This document shows positions 7,023-13,540 of a stretch of 14,845 nucleotides of DNA, one piece after another. Source of the stretch: Deltaproteobacteria bacterium. Lineage in GTDB: Bacteria > Desulfobacterota > UBA8473. The notes under the pieces are model-generated. The model made no database searches. It saw only the letters and a list, made by a program, of their open reading frames with translations, and was not told where the DNA came from. Made by a program: the position numbers and the translations under genes. Positions within the stretch are counted from its first letter, which is position 1, and each line of letters opens with the position of its first letter. The stretch spans positions 1-14,845 of the forward strand of contig DAOWME010000047.1 in NCBI GenBank assembly GCA_030643245.1, given 5' to 3'.

Positions 7023-7421
7023 ATGGCTACAACGGACAGAAAGATCAGGGTTTTACTTACAAAATCCCGGATAGATGGGCACGATCGAGGGGTAAGGTAT
7101 GTTGCAACAAGGTTGAGAGAGGCAGGGATGGAGGTCATATTCACGCGGTACAGGGATCCTGATGACATCATCAACTCCGCTTTGCAGGAAGACGTTGATG
7201 TGATCGGGCTCAGTTTCTCGGTGGGGGGGTATCTCATCATCAGTTCGGACGTAATGAAACTGGTAAGGAAGAATGGGATGGACAAAATCCTTGTTATCGT
7301 TGGTGGCATAATACCGGAAGATGACATCCCGGAACTATTGGAAATGGGCGTTTCCCGGACATTTGGACCGGGATCTTATGGCGACGATATTGTCGAATAT
7401 ATAACGGCCCATGTAAACTAG
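7023..7421 (+). CDS. B12-binding small subunit of a split acyl-CoA mutase
   Basis: 132 residues, the size of the separate cobalamin-binding subunits of isobutyryl-CoA and 2-hydroxyisobutyryl-CoA mutases. AAGGAG (7011-7016) is 6 nt before the ATG, 29 nt after the dehydrogenase stop codon. The base-off/His-on signature is intact: Lys14, Asp18 and His20 in TKSRIDGHDRG (D-x-H-x-x-G), followed by GLSFSVGG, IVGGIIPEDDIPELLEMGV and FGPGS, which line the nucleotide-tail pocket in this fold. The protein should therefore bind adenosylcobalamin with His20 on the cobalt. Its partner is the catalytic subunit at 7544. There is no MeaB/ArgK-type GTPase next to it, although such repair chaperones often accompany mutases. 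Confidence 0.95.
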   Translation: MATTDRKIRVLLTKSRIDGHDRGVRYVATRLREAGMEVIFTRYRDPDDIINSALQEDVDVIGLSFSVGGYLIISSDVMKLVRKNGMDKILVIVGGIIPEDDIPELLEMGVSRTFGPGSYGDDIVEYITAHVN

Positions 7422-7440
7422 TAGGCATCTGCAAATCCTG

Positions 7441-7491
7441 CTCCCATTATCCCTGGTGGGAGAAGGACGAGGCCTCCCTCCGTTAAGAGGC
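7441..7491. other. Two short hairpins between the mutase subunit genes
   Basis: In the 122-nt gap between the small and large mutase subunits, CTCCCA (7441-7446) pairs with TGGGAG (7457-7462), and GCCTC (7472-7476) pairs with GAGGC (7487-7491), each around a 10-nt loop. There is no T-run. They could tune the ratio of the two subunits by slowing decay or translation. No match to a cobalamin riboswitch (B12 box and multi-stem core) was found, and the gap is too short for one. Confidence 0.35.
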
Positions 7492-7543
7492 AGGCGATGC
7501 AAGGCATTAGTAGGGAGAAACTCATTACTGGAGGAAAAGTAGT

Positions 7544-9232
7544 ATGTTTAGTGAAGACACAAAGGATCAAGACAAAGACTTGCTGAAAAGATGGGAGGAG
7601 AAGTATTCGAAATTCTATAAGGAGAAGAAATTCGAGGCTGCCACCGCCTCAGGGATCCCGGTGAAGCCTGTGTACACCCCTTCTGACATTGAGCACATAG
7701 ACTACGATGAGATCGGCGTTCCGGGCGAGTATCCATATACGAGGGGTATATATCCGCTCCAGTACCAATTTCAACCCTGGGTAAATCAGATGAGTCTCGG
7801 GTACGGCCTGCCCGAACAGACAAGAGAGCGGATGGAGATGTTAAAAGACGCGGGCATGAAAGGGTATTTCGGCGCCCAGTCATATAACCTTCCCCACGAT
7901 CTCGTGTCCAAGACAGGCCTTGACCCGGATTCTCCCGAAGCGAGGGGTCTGGTTGGGCGAGGAGGGGTGAACATCAGTACCATTGAAGACCTTGACCGCA
8001 TATTCCATGATCTCCCCCTTGACAAGACCCAGATCGTTCAAAATATAGGCAGCGCCACCATGGCGGGGTTGGCACTGTATATCGTCTACGCTGAAAGGAG
8101 GGGATTCCCCAGGGAAACGCTCGGAGGCAACAGCATGAACTGGCTCTATAAGGCGCCCTTTGTGGATTATGCCATGTTTCTGCCCAAGAGCGCCTTTAAA
8201 CTGATGGCGGAATTCATAAAGTTCTGCAGTAAAAATATGCCCAGGTGGAATACCACCAATATAGCTGGTTACTTTATAGAAGAGGCCGGCGGCAACGCTA
8301 TCCAGGAAGCGGCCTTTACAATGGCAACGAGCATAGCTATTACGGAAGAGTGTATAAAGGCCGGTCTACATCCCGACGAGTTCCTGCCTAGATTCAGTTT
8401 CCAGTTTGCGCAGGGGAACGATTTTCTTGAAGAGATAGCAAAGATACGGGCAATAAGGAAGATGTGGGCTAAAATAAACAAGGAGAGGTTTGGATGTGAG
8501 AAGCCTAAATCGATGCAATTGAGGATGCACATACACACATCCGGGTGCTCTCTCATGGCTCAGCAGCCACTCGTCAACATCATACGGGCTGCCTTCCATA
8601 CACTGGGGGCGGTCCTTTCAGGCACAAATGCCCTGCATACTTCCGCATATGATGAAGCGCTGGGATTACCCACGGAAGAGTCGGCCACCTTGGCCTTACG
8701 TACCCAACATCTTGTGCTTCACGAGACCCACATTCCAAACGTCTCCGATCCTCTGGCCGGTTCCTATTATCTGGAATGGCTCACAGACAAGATCGAGAAG
8801 GAAGCAAATAAGCTCATAGAGAAGATAGACGGGATGGGTTACATCAAGGCATGGGAGACGGGTTGGTTTAAGGCTGAACTTGCAAACTCAGCCTACAAGT
8901 GGCGTGAAAGCATGGACAAGGGAGACAGGGTCGTAGTGGGGGTGAACAAGTACGTGTCTGAAGAGGAACAGAAGGTTCCGGTATTTAAACTCGACCCCAA
9001 GATAGAACAGACCGCGGTGGAAAGGGTGAAGGAGTTCAGGGCTAAGCGGGATAACGCAAAGACAAAGTCCGCCCTGGACGGTCTAAGGGAAGTGGCCAAG
9101 AAGGTGAATAAGGATTGGCCTGACGGAGGCGATCTCATGCCGGCCATTATTGAAGCTGCAAAGGCCGACGCCACATTGGGAGAGATGCAGGGGGTTCTCA
9201 AGGAGGTGTTTGGCTGGGGATACGCCTGTTAG
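7544..9232 (+). CDS. Catalytic subunit of a B12-dependent acyl-CoA mutase, atypical active site
   Basis: 562 residues with no B12 domain, the size of IcmA/HcmA-type catalytic subunits. GGAGG (7530-7534) is 9 nt before the ATG. The TIM-barrel core is recognisable from YPYTRGIYP (63-71) through RWNTTNIAGYFIEEAGGNAI, PRFSFQFAQGNDFLEEIAKIR, HTSAYDEALGLPTEES and DPLAGSYYLEWLTD to GVNKY. Glu371, equivalent to the Glu that holds the adenosyl ribose in methylmalonyl-CoA mutase, is kept. The positions that contact substrate are not: the RPWTIRQYAGF region reads QPWVNQMSLGY (Ser84 for Tyr89, Gln for both Arg), Lys219 stands for Arg207, and Phe244 stands for the near-invariant His244. There is also an insertion of about six residues before the DPDSP segment (about 110-130). 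It should move a carbon skeleton on an acyl-CoA, but not methylmalonyl-, isobutyryl- or 2-hydroxyisobutyryl-CoA. The real substrate is unknown. Confidence 0.93.
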   Translation: MFSEDTKDQDKDLLKRWEEKYSKFYKEKKFEAATASGIPVKPVYTPSDIEHIDYDEIGVPGEYPYTRGIYPLQYQFQPWVNQMSLGYGLPEQTRERMEMLKDAGMKGYFGAQSYNLPHDLVSKTGLDPDSPEARGLVGRGGVNISTIEDLDRIFHDLPLDKTQIVQNIGSATMAGLALYIVYAERRGFPRETLGGNSMNWLYKAPFVDYAMFLPKSAFKLMAEFIKFCSKNMPRWNTTNIAGYFIEEAGGNAIQEAAFTMATSIAITEECIKAGLHPDEFLPRFSFQFAQGNDFLEEIAKIRAIRKMWAKINKERFGCEKPKSMQLRMHIHTSGCSLMAQQPLVNIIRAAFHTLGAVLSGTNALHTSAYDEALGLPTEESATLALRTQHLVLHETHIPNVSDPLAGSYYLEWLTDKIEKEANKLIEKIDGMGYIKAWETGWFKAELANSAYKWRESMDKGDRVVVGVNKYVSEEEQKVPVFKLDPKIEQTAVERVKEFRAKRDNAKTKSALDGLREVAKKVNKDWPDGGDLMPAIIEAAKADATLGEMQGVLKEVFGWGYAC

Positions 9233-9261
9233 GGATATGTGAGTATGACAGGGAGGTTGAG

Positions 9262-10401
9262 ATGGACTTCGAGTTTACCGAAGAGCAGAAGCTGTTCAGA
9301 AGAACGGCTTCTCAGTTTGCCGGCAAAGAGATTGCCCCCCTGGTAGATGAACTAGAGGATAGGGAGGAGTTCCCATCCAGGCTCCTCAAGAGGATGGGAG
9401 ACTTGGGGTTCTTGGGCATACCATATCCTGAGAGATACGGAGGCTCAGGGGGCGACGTGGTGACCCTCTGTATCTTTCTTGAAGAACTGGCCAGTGTATC
9501 TACTGCTGCCGCAATAGCTGCTGTTGTTCAGATAAATGGCGTGGCCGCACCGGTTTTCCTCTTTGGGACTGAAGACCAGAAAGAAAGATACCTGGTGCCG
9601 AGCATAAGAGGGGAAAAGATAGGAAGCATCGCCATTACCGAACCTGAAGCAGGCTCGGATACGGCATCTATCCGGACCCTAGCCAAGAGAGAGGATAACG
9701 GATACGTCATCACCGGGACGAAGATATTCTGTACAAACGGGGGTATCGCAGACCTGTTCTTTGTAACGGCAGTTACAGACCGTAGCAAGGGGAGTAAAGG
9801 GATCGGCATCTTCGTGGCTGAAAGGGGAACCCAGGGCCTGACTGTTGGCAGGAATATAAAGAAGCTGGGGCTCCATGGTCTCGGCACCTATGAGGTAATC
9901 TTCGAGGGATGCAGGGTTGAGCAGGACAGCCTCTTGGGTGACGAAGGCAGGGGGTTCTACAATTTGATGAGGTCAGTGGAGAGGAACAGGATAGGGGTCG
10001 CAGCCATGGCCGTGGGTCTTGCCAGGGCGGCCTTCGGCGACGCCCTTCCCTATGCTAAGGAGAGGGTACAGTTCGGAAGACCGATCGGCAAATTTCAGGG
10101 AATCCAGTTTATGTTGGCGGATATGGCCATGGAAATAGAGCTGGCCACTCTTATGGTTTATAAGGCTGCATGGATGGATGATCGGGGGCTCCCATGCAAT
10201 AAGGAGGCATCCATAGCAAAGCTCTACGCATCGGAGATGGTGAACCGGGTGGCGTATAAGGCCCTGCAGGTATACGGTGGGTATGGTTACATGATGGAGT
10301 ATCCCTTGCAGAGGTACTTCAGAGATGCGAGGGTATTTGAGATTTTTGAGGGGACCTCAGAGATACAGAGGGTAATCATCGGCAAAGAGCTTGGGCTTTA
10401 G
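9262..10401 (+). CDS. Acyl-CoA dehydrogenase 2
   Basis: 379 residues. GGGAGG (9251-9256) is 5 nt before the ATG, and the gap to the mutase gene is only 29 nt. The catalytic Glu363 lies in IFEGTSEIQR. Other family marks are PYPERYGGSGGD, IAITEPEAGSD, KERVQFGRPIGKFQGIQFMLADM and VYGGYGYMMEYPLQRYFRDAR. It is clearly further from the other two dehydrogenases of the cluster than they are from each other (FRDARVFEIFEG against MRDAKCxQIxEG), so it probably acts on a different intermediate. Placement directly after the mutase suggests that it oxidises the rearranged acyl-CoA (inference). Confidence 0.95.
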   Translation: MDFEFTEEQKLFRRTASQFAGKEIAPLVDELEDREEFPSRLLKRMGDLGFLGIPYPERYGGSGGDVVTLCIFLEELASVSTAAAIAAVVQINGVAAPVFLFGTEDQKERYLVPSIRGEKIGSIAITEPEAGSDTASIRTLAKREDNGYVITGTKIFCTNGGIADLFFVTAVTDRSKGSKGIGIFVAERGTQGLTVGRNIKKLGLHGLGTYEVIFEGCRVEQDSLLGDEGRGFYNLMRSVERNRIGVAAMAVGLARAAFGDALPYAKERVQFGRPIGKFQGIQFMLADMAMEIELATLMVYKAAWMDDRGLPCNKEASIAKLYASEMVNRVAYKALQVYGGYGYMMEYPLQRYFRDARVFEIFEGTSEIQRVIIGKELGL

Positions 10402-10467
10402 TCTCAGCATTAAGTCCTGACGGGCCTTCACCCTGCCCTCGGTGTGCCTGGCAGGACTTCACTGAGA
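10402..10467. other. Large stem-loop in the gap after acyl-CoA dehydrogenase 2
   Basis: TCTCAG (10402-10407) pairs with CTGAGA (10462-10467), and after a small internal loop AAGTCCTG (10412-10419) pairs with CAGGACTT (10452-10459). Inside, GGGC (10422-10425) can pair with GCCC (10435-10438). The structure starts right after the stop codon of the dehydrogenase. No T-run follows, so it is more likely an mRNA processing or stabilising element, or a dispersed palindromic repeat, than a terminator. Confidence 0.5.
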
Positions 10468-10540
10468 GCGACTGCCAAAAATAGCCAAGATGGGCTTGTT
10501 AAGAGGTTTTCAAACCATTATGAGAAATGGAGGTATGGAG

Positions 10541-11392
10541 ATGGGATGGACTGAGTGGGAAGGAATAAAGGAGTATAAATTTAACGACATAATCTGTGAA
10601 AAGAAGTACCACAGCGATGGAGGGGGCGTATCGAGAATCACCATCAACAGACCGGAGGTTTACAATGCATTTACCGGGGATACCATAGATGAGGTCTGTC
10701 TTGCACTGGACGACGCCAGTCATGACAAGACTATCGGCGTCGTAGTCCTTACAGGCGCCGGGGACAAGGCTTTCTGTACAGGAGGAGACGTGGCATGGGA
10801 AAAGGAAGGTCAGGATAGTCCCGTCAAGGGTTCAAGGTTCGTACTCTCAGGTGGTAGACCCGTCATAAACTCGTTTGTGCGCAGATGCAGGAAGCCCGTG
10901 ATAGCCGCAGTAAAAGGTTACGCCATCGGAGGCGGTCACCACCTGGCCTACATGTGCGACTTTACCATCGCAGCGGAGAACGGGAGGTTCGGACAGACCG
11001 GCCCCCGGGTGGGAAGTCCGGCAGACGGTCTCTGCGTTGCTTATCTGACCTTTGTTGTCGGCGCCAAGAAGGCAAGGGAGATATGGATGTTGACCAAACA
11101 GTATTCAGCCCAGGAGGCGCTGGACATGGGATTGGTGAACGCCGTGGTTCCCCTTGAAAAGCTCGATGAGGAAGTGGACAGTTGGTGTGAACGTATACTC
11201 GCCCACTCTCCGGAGTGCATATCCATATTGAAGGCAAGCTTCGACAGTGTCATGGACCACCTTGACGGCTCCCTGGGCAGATTCCAAAACCTCATATCCC
11301 CGGATTTCTTTGACGGAATGGATGTAAGAGAGGCCCAGAGCGCATTCTTTGAAAAGAGAAAACCAAATTTCTGGAAGCATCGGTCAGAGTAG
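10541..11392 (+). CDS. BadI/MenB-like crotonase (ring hydrolase family)
   Basis: 283 residues from ATG 10541, chosen because GGAGG (10529-10533) is 7 nt upstream; the frame is open from ATG 10490, but that start lacks a ribosome site. Crotonase fold with the oxyanion-hole segments AFCTGGD (77-83) and YAIGGGHHLA (127-136). The stretches TGPRVGS, VGAKKAREIW, YSAQEALDMGLVNAVVP and the terminal FFEKRKPNFWKH are typical of the MenB/BadI branch rather than ordinary enoyl-CoA hydratases. BadI hydrolyses 2-ketocyclohexanecarboxyl-CoA to pimelyl-CoA, and MenB does the reverse type of closure. The catalytic Tyr near the C-terminus of that branch is Phe257 here, and the S-x-D motif reads S-P-A-D (Asp moved by one). 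A ring- or C-C-cleaving hydrolase on a beta-keto-acyl-CoA is the best guess, but the exact reaction may differ. Confidence 0.88.
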   Translation: MGWTEWEGIKEYKFNDIICEKKYHSDGGGVSRITINRPEVYNAFTGDTIDEVCLALDDASHDKTIGVVVLTGAGDKAFCTGGDVAWEKEGQDSPVKGSRFVLSGGRPVINSFVRRCRKPVIAAVKGYAIGGGHHLAYMCDFTIAAENGRFGQTGPRVGSPADGLCVAYLTFVVGAKKAREIWMLTKQYSAQEALDMGLVNAVVPLEKLDEEVDSWCERILAHSPECISILKASFDSVMDHLDGSLGRFQNLISPDFFDGMDVREAQSAFFEKRKPNFWKHRSE

Positions 11393-11433
11393 GTTCTGTA
11401 AAGGCCTCAAGACCATGATGTTCTCGTCCCCAA

Positions 11434-11501
11434 CCCCTCCCCTACAGAAAAGGACCCCACCTAAACTTTGCCTTTTCTGCTCACACGCCGAGGGGGAGGG
11501 G
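11434..11501. other. Nested GC-rich inverted repeats upstream of the amidohydrolase gene
   Basis: The 287-nt gap 11393-11679 has no convincing gene. CCCCTCCCC (11434-11442) pairs with GGGGAGGGG (11493-11501), and nested inside it CAGAAAAGG (11445-11453) pairs perfectly with CCTTTTCTG (11471-11479). Similar C-rich/G-rich palindromes occur as dispersed intergenic repeats in many proteobacteria, so this may be one copy of such a family. A further 7-bp hairpin, GAGCCAT/ATGGCTC, lies at 11590-11615. None has a T-run. Confidence 0.5.
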
Positions 11502-11679
11502 CGGGATGGGGCTTGGAAAGACCTATATTTTTACGGGCCTTTACCCACAGAGGAATCCCGATGGCGGGCCATATCTGTGCCAGGTCAGAGAGCCATCCCA
11601 AGAATGTAATGGCTCCGGATCGTTGTTTTATGGACACGCCGGAAAGGGATTTGGAGAAGGGCTCGTAAGGAGGTATTCT

Positions 11680-12537
11680 ATGAAAGCGATTGACATGCAG
11701 GTATGTACAAGCACGAGGGAAGGGATCGGTCGTATGATAAGAGACGATGAGATCCTGGCGGAATTGACCCAGTATTTCAGGTCACCGGGTGACTATTTCA
11801 AGACAGAAGAGGAGTTTATAGAGGGACTTAGAGAGAGCGATGTCCAATGCGTCATATGTGGTGGTACATGGAAGTTCATGGGATGGAAGGATTTTGATGT
11901 GATCAGGGAGAGAAACGATTACATCGGCCACCTCATAAAGGATTATCCGGATACAGTTCTCGGCGCCTGGGTCAGTCTCGACCCTGATTGGGGTTTGAAG
12001 GGCATGAGGGAGCTGGAGAGATGTATAAAGGATTTAGGTACTTTCGGTATTGCGGCGTGTGGTTCGTTGAGTAATACGCCTGCAAACGACAAATCATTTT
12101 ATCCCTTTTATGAGTTATGTATCGAAGCAAATGTGCCCATCAAGATATGGGTGGGCCACATAGCGGTCCAAGGTCGCGGTTTACGACTCTGGACGGAGAA
12201 CCCTATTCCCAATGTGGATGACGTTGCCGCGGACTTTCCCGAGTTGCAGATAGTCTGTGCACATCACCCCTGGCCCTTTTACAATGAAATGGCGTCCGTG
12301 CTGATCCACCATCCCAATGTTTTCAACGAGCAACATGGCTGGTCACCCAAGTATTTCCAGGAGTCTTTCAAAAAAGATATCAATTCCCGGTTACAGGACA
12401 AGATAATGTTCGGATCTGATTATCCTTATTTTTCCTACAAGAGGCTGTTACCTGACTGGGATTCGGCGGGGTTTAAACCGGGAGTACTGGAAAAGGTTCT
12501 TTATAAGAATGCTGCGAGGGTATTGGGAATTAAATGA
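11680..12537 (+). CDS. Amidohydrolase-2 family protein with a degenerate metal site
   Basis: 285 residues from ATG 11680, which has AAGGAGG (11667-11673) 6 nt before it. The frame is open for 58 more codons upstream, but that part runs through the palindromic repeat and looks non-coding. Family marks are the N-terminal strand AID, the C-terminal half FPELQIVCAHHPWPF, HPNVFNEQHGWSP, DKIMFGSDYP and the closing NAARVLGIK. In this TIM-barrel family (relatives of ACMSD and other decarboxylases or lactonases) metal is held by an N-terminal H-x-H, a middle His, a later His and an Asp. Here H-x-H reads Q7-V-C9 and the middle His is Trp157, while His195 and Asp247 remain. It may be metal-free, or use a changed site for a hydrolase, decarboxylase or hydratase step. 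The role in the pathway cannot be assigned. Confidence 0.82.
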   Translation: MKAIDMQVCTSTREGIGRMIRDDEILAELTQYFRSPGDYFKTEEEFIEGLRESDVQCVICGGTWKFMGWKDFDVIRERNDYIGHLIKDYPDTVLGAWVSLDPDWGLKGMRELERCIKDLGTFGIAACGSLSNTPANDKSFYPFYELCIEANVPIKIWVGHIAVQGRGLRLWTENPIPNVDDVAADFPELQIVCAHHPWPFYNEMASVLIHHPNVFNEQHGWSPKYFQESFKKDINSRLQDKIMFGSDYPYFSYKRLLPDWDSAGFKPGVLEKVLYKNAARVLGIK

Positions 12538-12584
12538 CGCTTGAGACGCTACCTTTTTGTAAGAATAAAGGAATGGCAGTTTGC

Positions 12585-12624
12585 CGGTGGTCAGAGGGCG
12601 CTTTGAACGGCACTCTGACCACCG
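12585..12624. promoter_or_regulatory. Perfect 12-bp inverted repeat before the first MaoC gene
   Basis: CGGTGGTCAGAG (12585-12596) and CTCTGACCACCG (12613-12624) match perfectly around a 16-nt loop. This is a very stable hairpin ending 23 nt before the GTG start and 9 nt before the ribosome site AGGAGG. It lacks a T-run, so it is not a classical terminator. It could be an operator dyad, an mRNA end protector for the upstream amidohydrolase message, or a dispersed repeat. Confidence 0.55.
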
Positions 12625-12647
12625 TTCGTCAAAAGGAGGCTTAACGC

Positions 12648-13073
12648 GTGGACAAAAACGCCGTTGGAAAGGAGATCGGGCCATTTTCATATGTTACATG
12701 GGGGAGAAAGATAAGACAGTTTGTAGATGCGACAGGAGACCATAACCCTCTTTACATTAATCAAGAGTTTGCCAAGGACTCCAAATACGGAGGGACCATA
12801 GTACCGCCTGCCATGGCAAACGCTTATTTTGTCGGCACACCCATATGGAGCGTAGTGGAGGTGTGCAAGATAGACAGGGCACGGGCTCTGCATGCAGAAC
12901 AAGAGTATGAGTTTCTTAAACCCATAAGACCCCTCACGCTGTTGTCCACATACTATAAGATAGTAGATGTCTACGAGAAGAAGGGGTTAAGTTTTGCAGT
13001 GGTGGAGGGTATCACTAAAGATGAAGATGGTGACATTGTCCTCAAAGGCAAGATTAAGTTGATAGAGAGATAA
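12648..13073 (+). CDS. MaoC-like hot-dog protein, N-domain type (probably non-catalytic subunit)
   Basis: 141 residues from a GTG start with AGGAGG (12634-12639) 8 nt upstream. The pattern GRKIRQFVDATGDHNPLY followed by KYGGTIVPPAMANAYF is typical of the FAS1/MaoC N-terminal dehydratase domain. In active R-specific hydratases the motif is D-x-N-P-x-H; here it reads DHNPLY, with Tyr36 instead of His, so the subunit is probably structural or shapes the substrate pocket. The partner lies only a few nt downstream. This matches two-gene hydratases such as the mycobacterial HadA-HadB and ChsH pairs, where a degenerate and an active hot-dog form a heteromer. It has an IVPPAM loop in place of the AHGLL loop of its partner. 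Confidence 0.9.
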   Translation: MDKNAVGKEIGPFSYVTWGRKIRQFVDATGDHNPLYINQEFAKDSKYGGTIVPPAMANAYFVGTPIWSVVEVCKIDRARALHAEQEYEFLKPIRPLTLLSTYYKIVDVYEKKGLSFAVVEGITKDEDGDIVLKGKIKLIER

Positions 13074-13092
13074 GAAAACGGGGGTGAGTTTA

Positions 13093-13524
13093 TTGAAAGA
13101 GATATACTACGAGGACGTTAATGTGGGCGATGAGATCCCTGCCCTGAAGAAGACGATCACATCAGAGCAAATCCTCGATTATGCCGATGCCTCTGGGGAT
13201 TACAACCCTATCCATGTCGACGAAGAATTTGGGAAGAAGGCGGGATTGGGAGGTATAATCGCTCATGGGCTTTTAAGTTTTGCTTTCATAACACAGTTAA
13301 TGACTGATTGGCTTCCGGATCCGATGAACCTCAAAAAGATCTGGGCAAGGTTTGTCAATATGGTAAGGCCCGGGGAAGAATTCACAATAAAGGGCAAGGT
13401 AAAGGAGAAATACACCAAGGATGGTTTGAACTATGTTGATTGTGAGTTGACATCGGAAAACCAGAAGGGTGAGAAGGCCATCATAGGAAGAGCCACGGCG
13501 GTTCTTCCCTCAAAGACCGGCTAG
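13093..13524 (+). CDS. MaoC family (R)-specific enoyl-CoA hydratase, catalytic subunit
   Basis: 143 residues if TTG 13093 is the start. GGGGGTGAG lies just before it at a fitting distance, whereas GTG 13084 (three codons earlier) lacks a good ribosome site; the choice is uncertain. The motif YADASGDYNPIHVDEEF carries the catalytic Asp36 and His41 of MaoC/R-hydratases, followed by GLGGIIAHGLLSFAFI, which forms the active-site helix. It should add water to a trans-2-enoyl-CoA (or remove it from a 3-hydroxyacyl-CoA) as a heteromer with the 12648 product. It lies 19 nt after the partner and 16 nt before the last dehydrogenase, which probably makes its enoyl-CoA substrate. Confidence 0.92.
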   Translation: MKEIYYEDVNVGDEIPALKKTITSEQILDYADASGDYNPIHVDEEFGKKAGLGGIIAHGLLSFAFITQLMTDWLPDPMNLKKIWARFVNMVRPGEEFTIKGKVKEKYTKDGLNYVDCELTSENQKGEKAIIGRATAVLPSKTG

Positions 13525-13540
13525 CTGGAGGGTTGATGCT

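Noticed and set aside
7422..7543. Cobalamin riboswitch before the mutase large subunit
   Set aside because: The gap is only 122 nt, with no B12-box-like sequence and no multi-stem core; just two small hairpins.
10422..10437. GG-N10-GC match in the gap before the BadI-like gene
   Set aside because: It lies inside a GC-rich stem-loop and misses TGGCAC in the -24 box, so it is better explained by the hairpin.
11349..11668. Two short overlapping + strand frames (86 and 66 codons) in the gap before the amidohydrolase
   Set aside because: They run through the inverted repeats, overlap each other and the end of the crotonase gene, and lack family motifs.
11506..11679. Upstream extension of the amidohydrolase frame by 58 codons
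   Set aside because: It starts inside the G-rich arm of a palindrome, and the inner ATG at 11680 has a near-perfect ribosome site and begins with the family's first strand.
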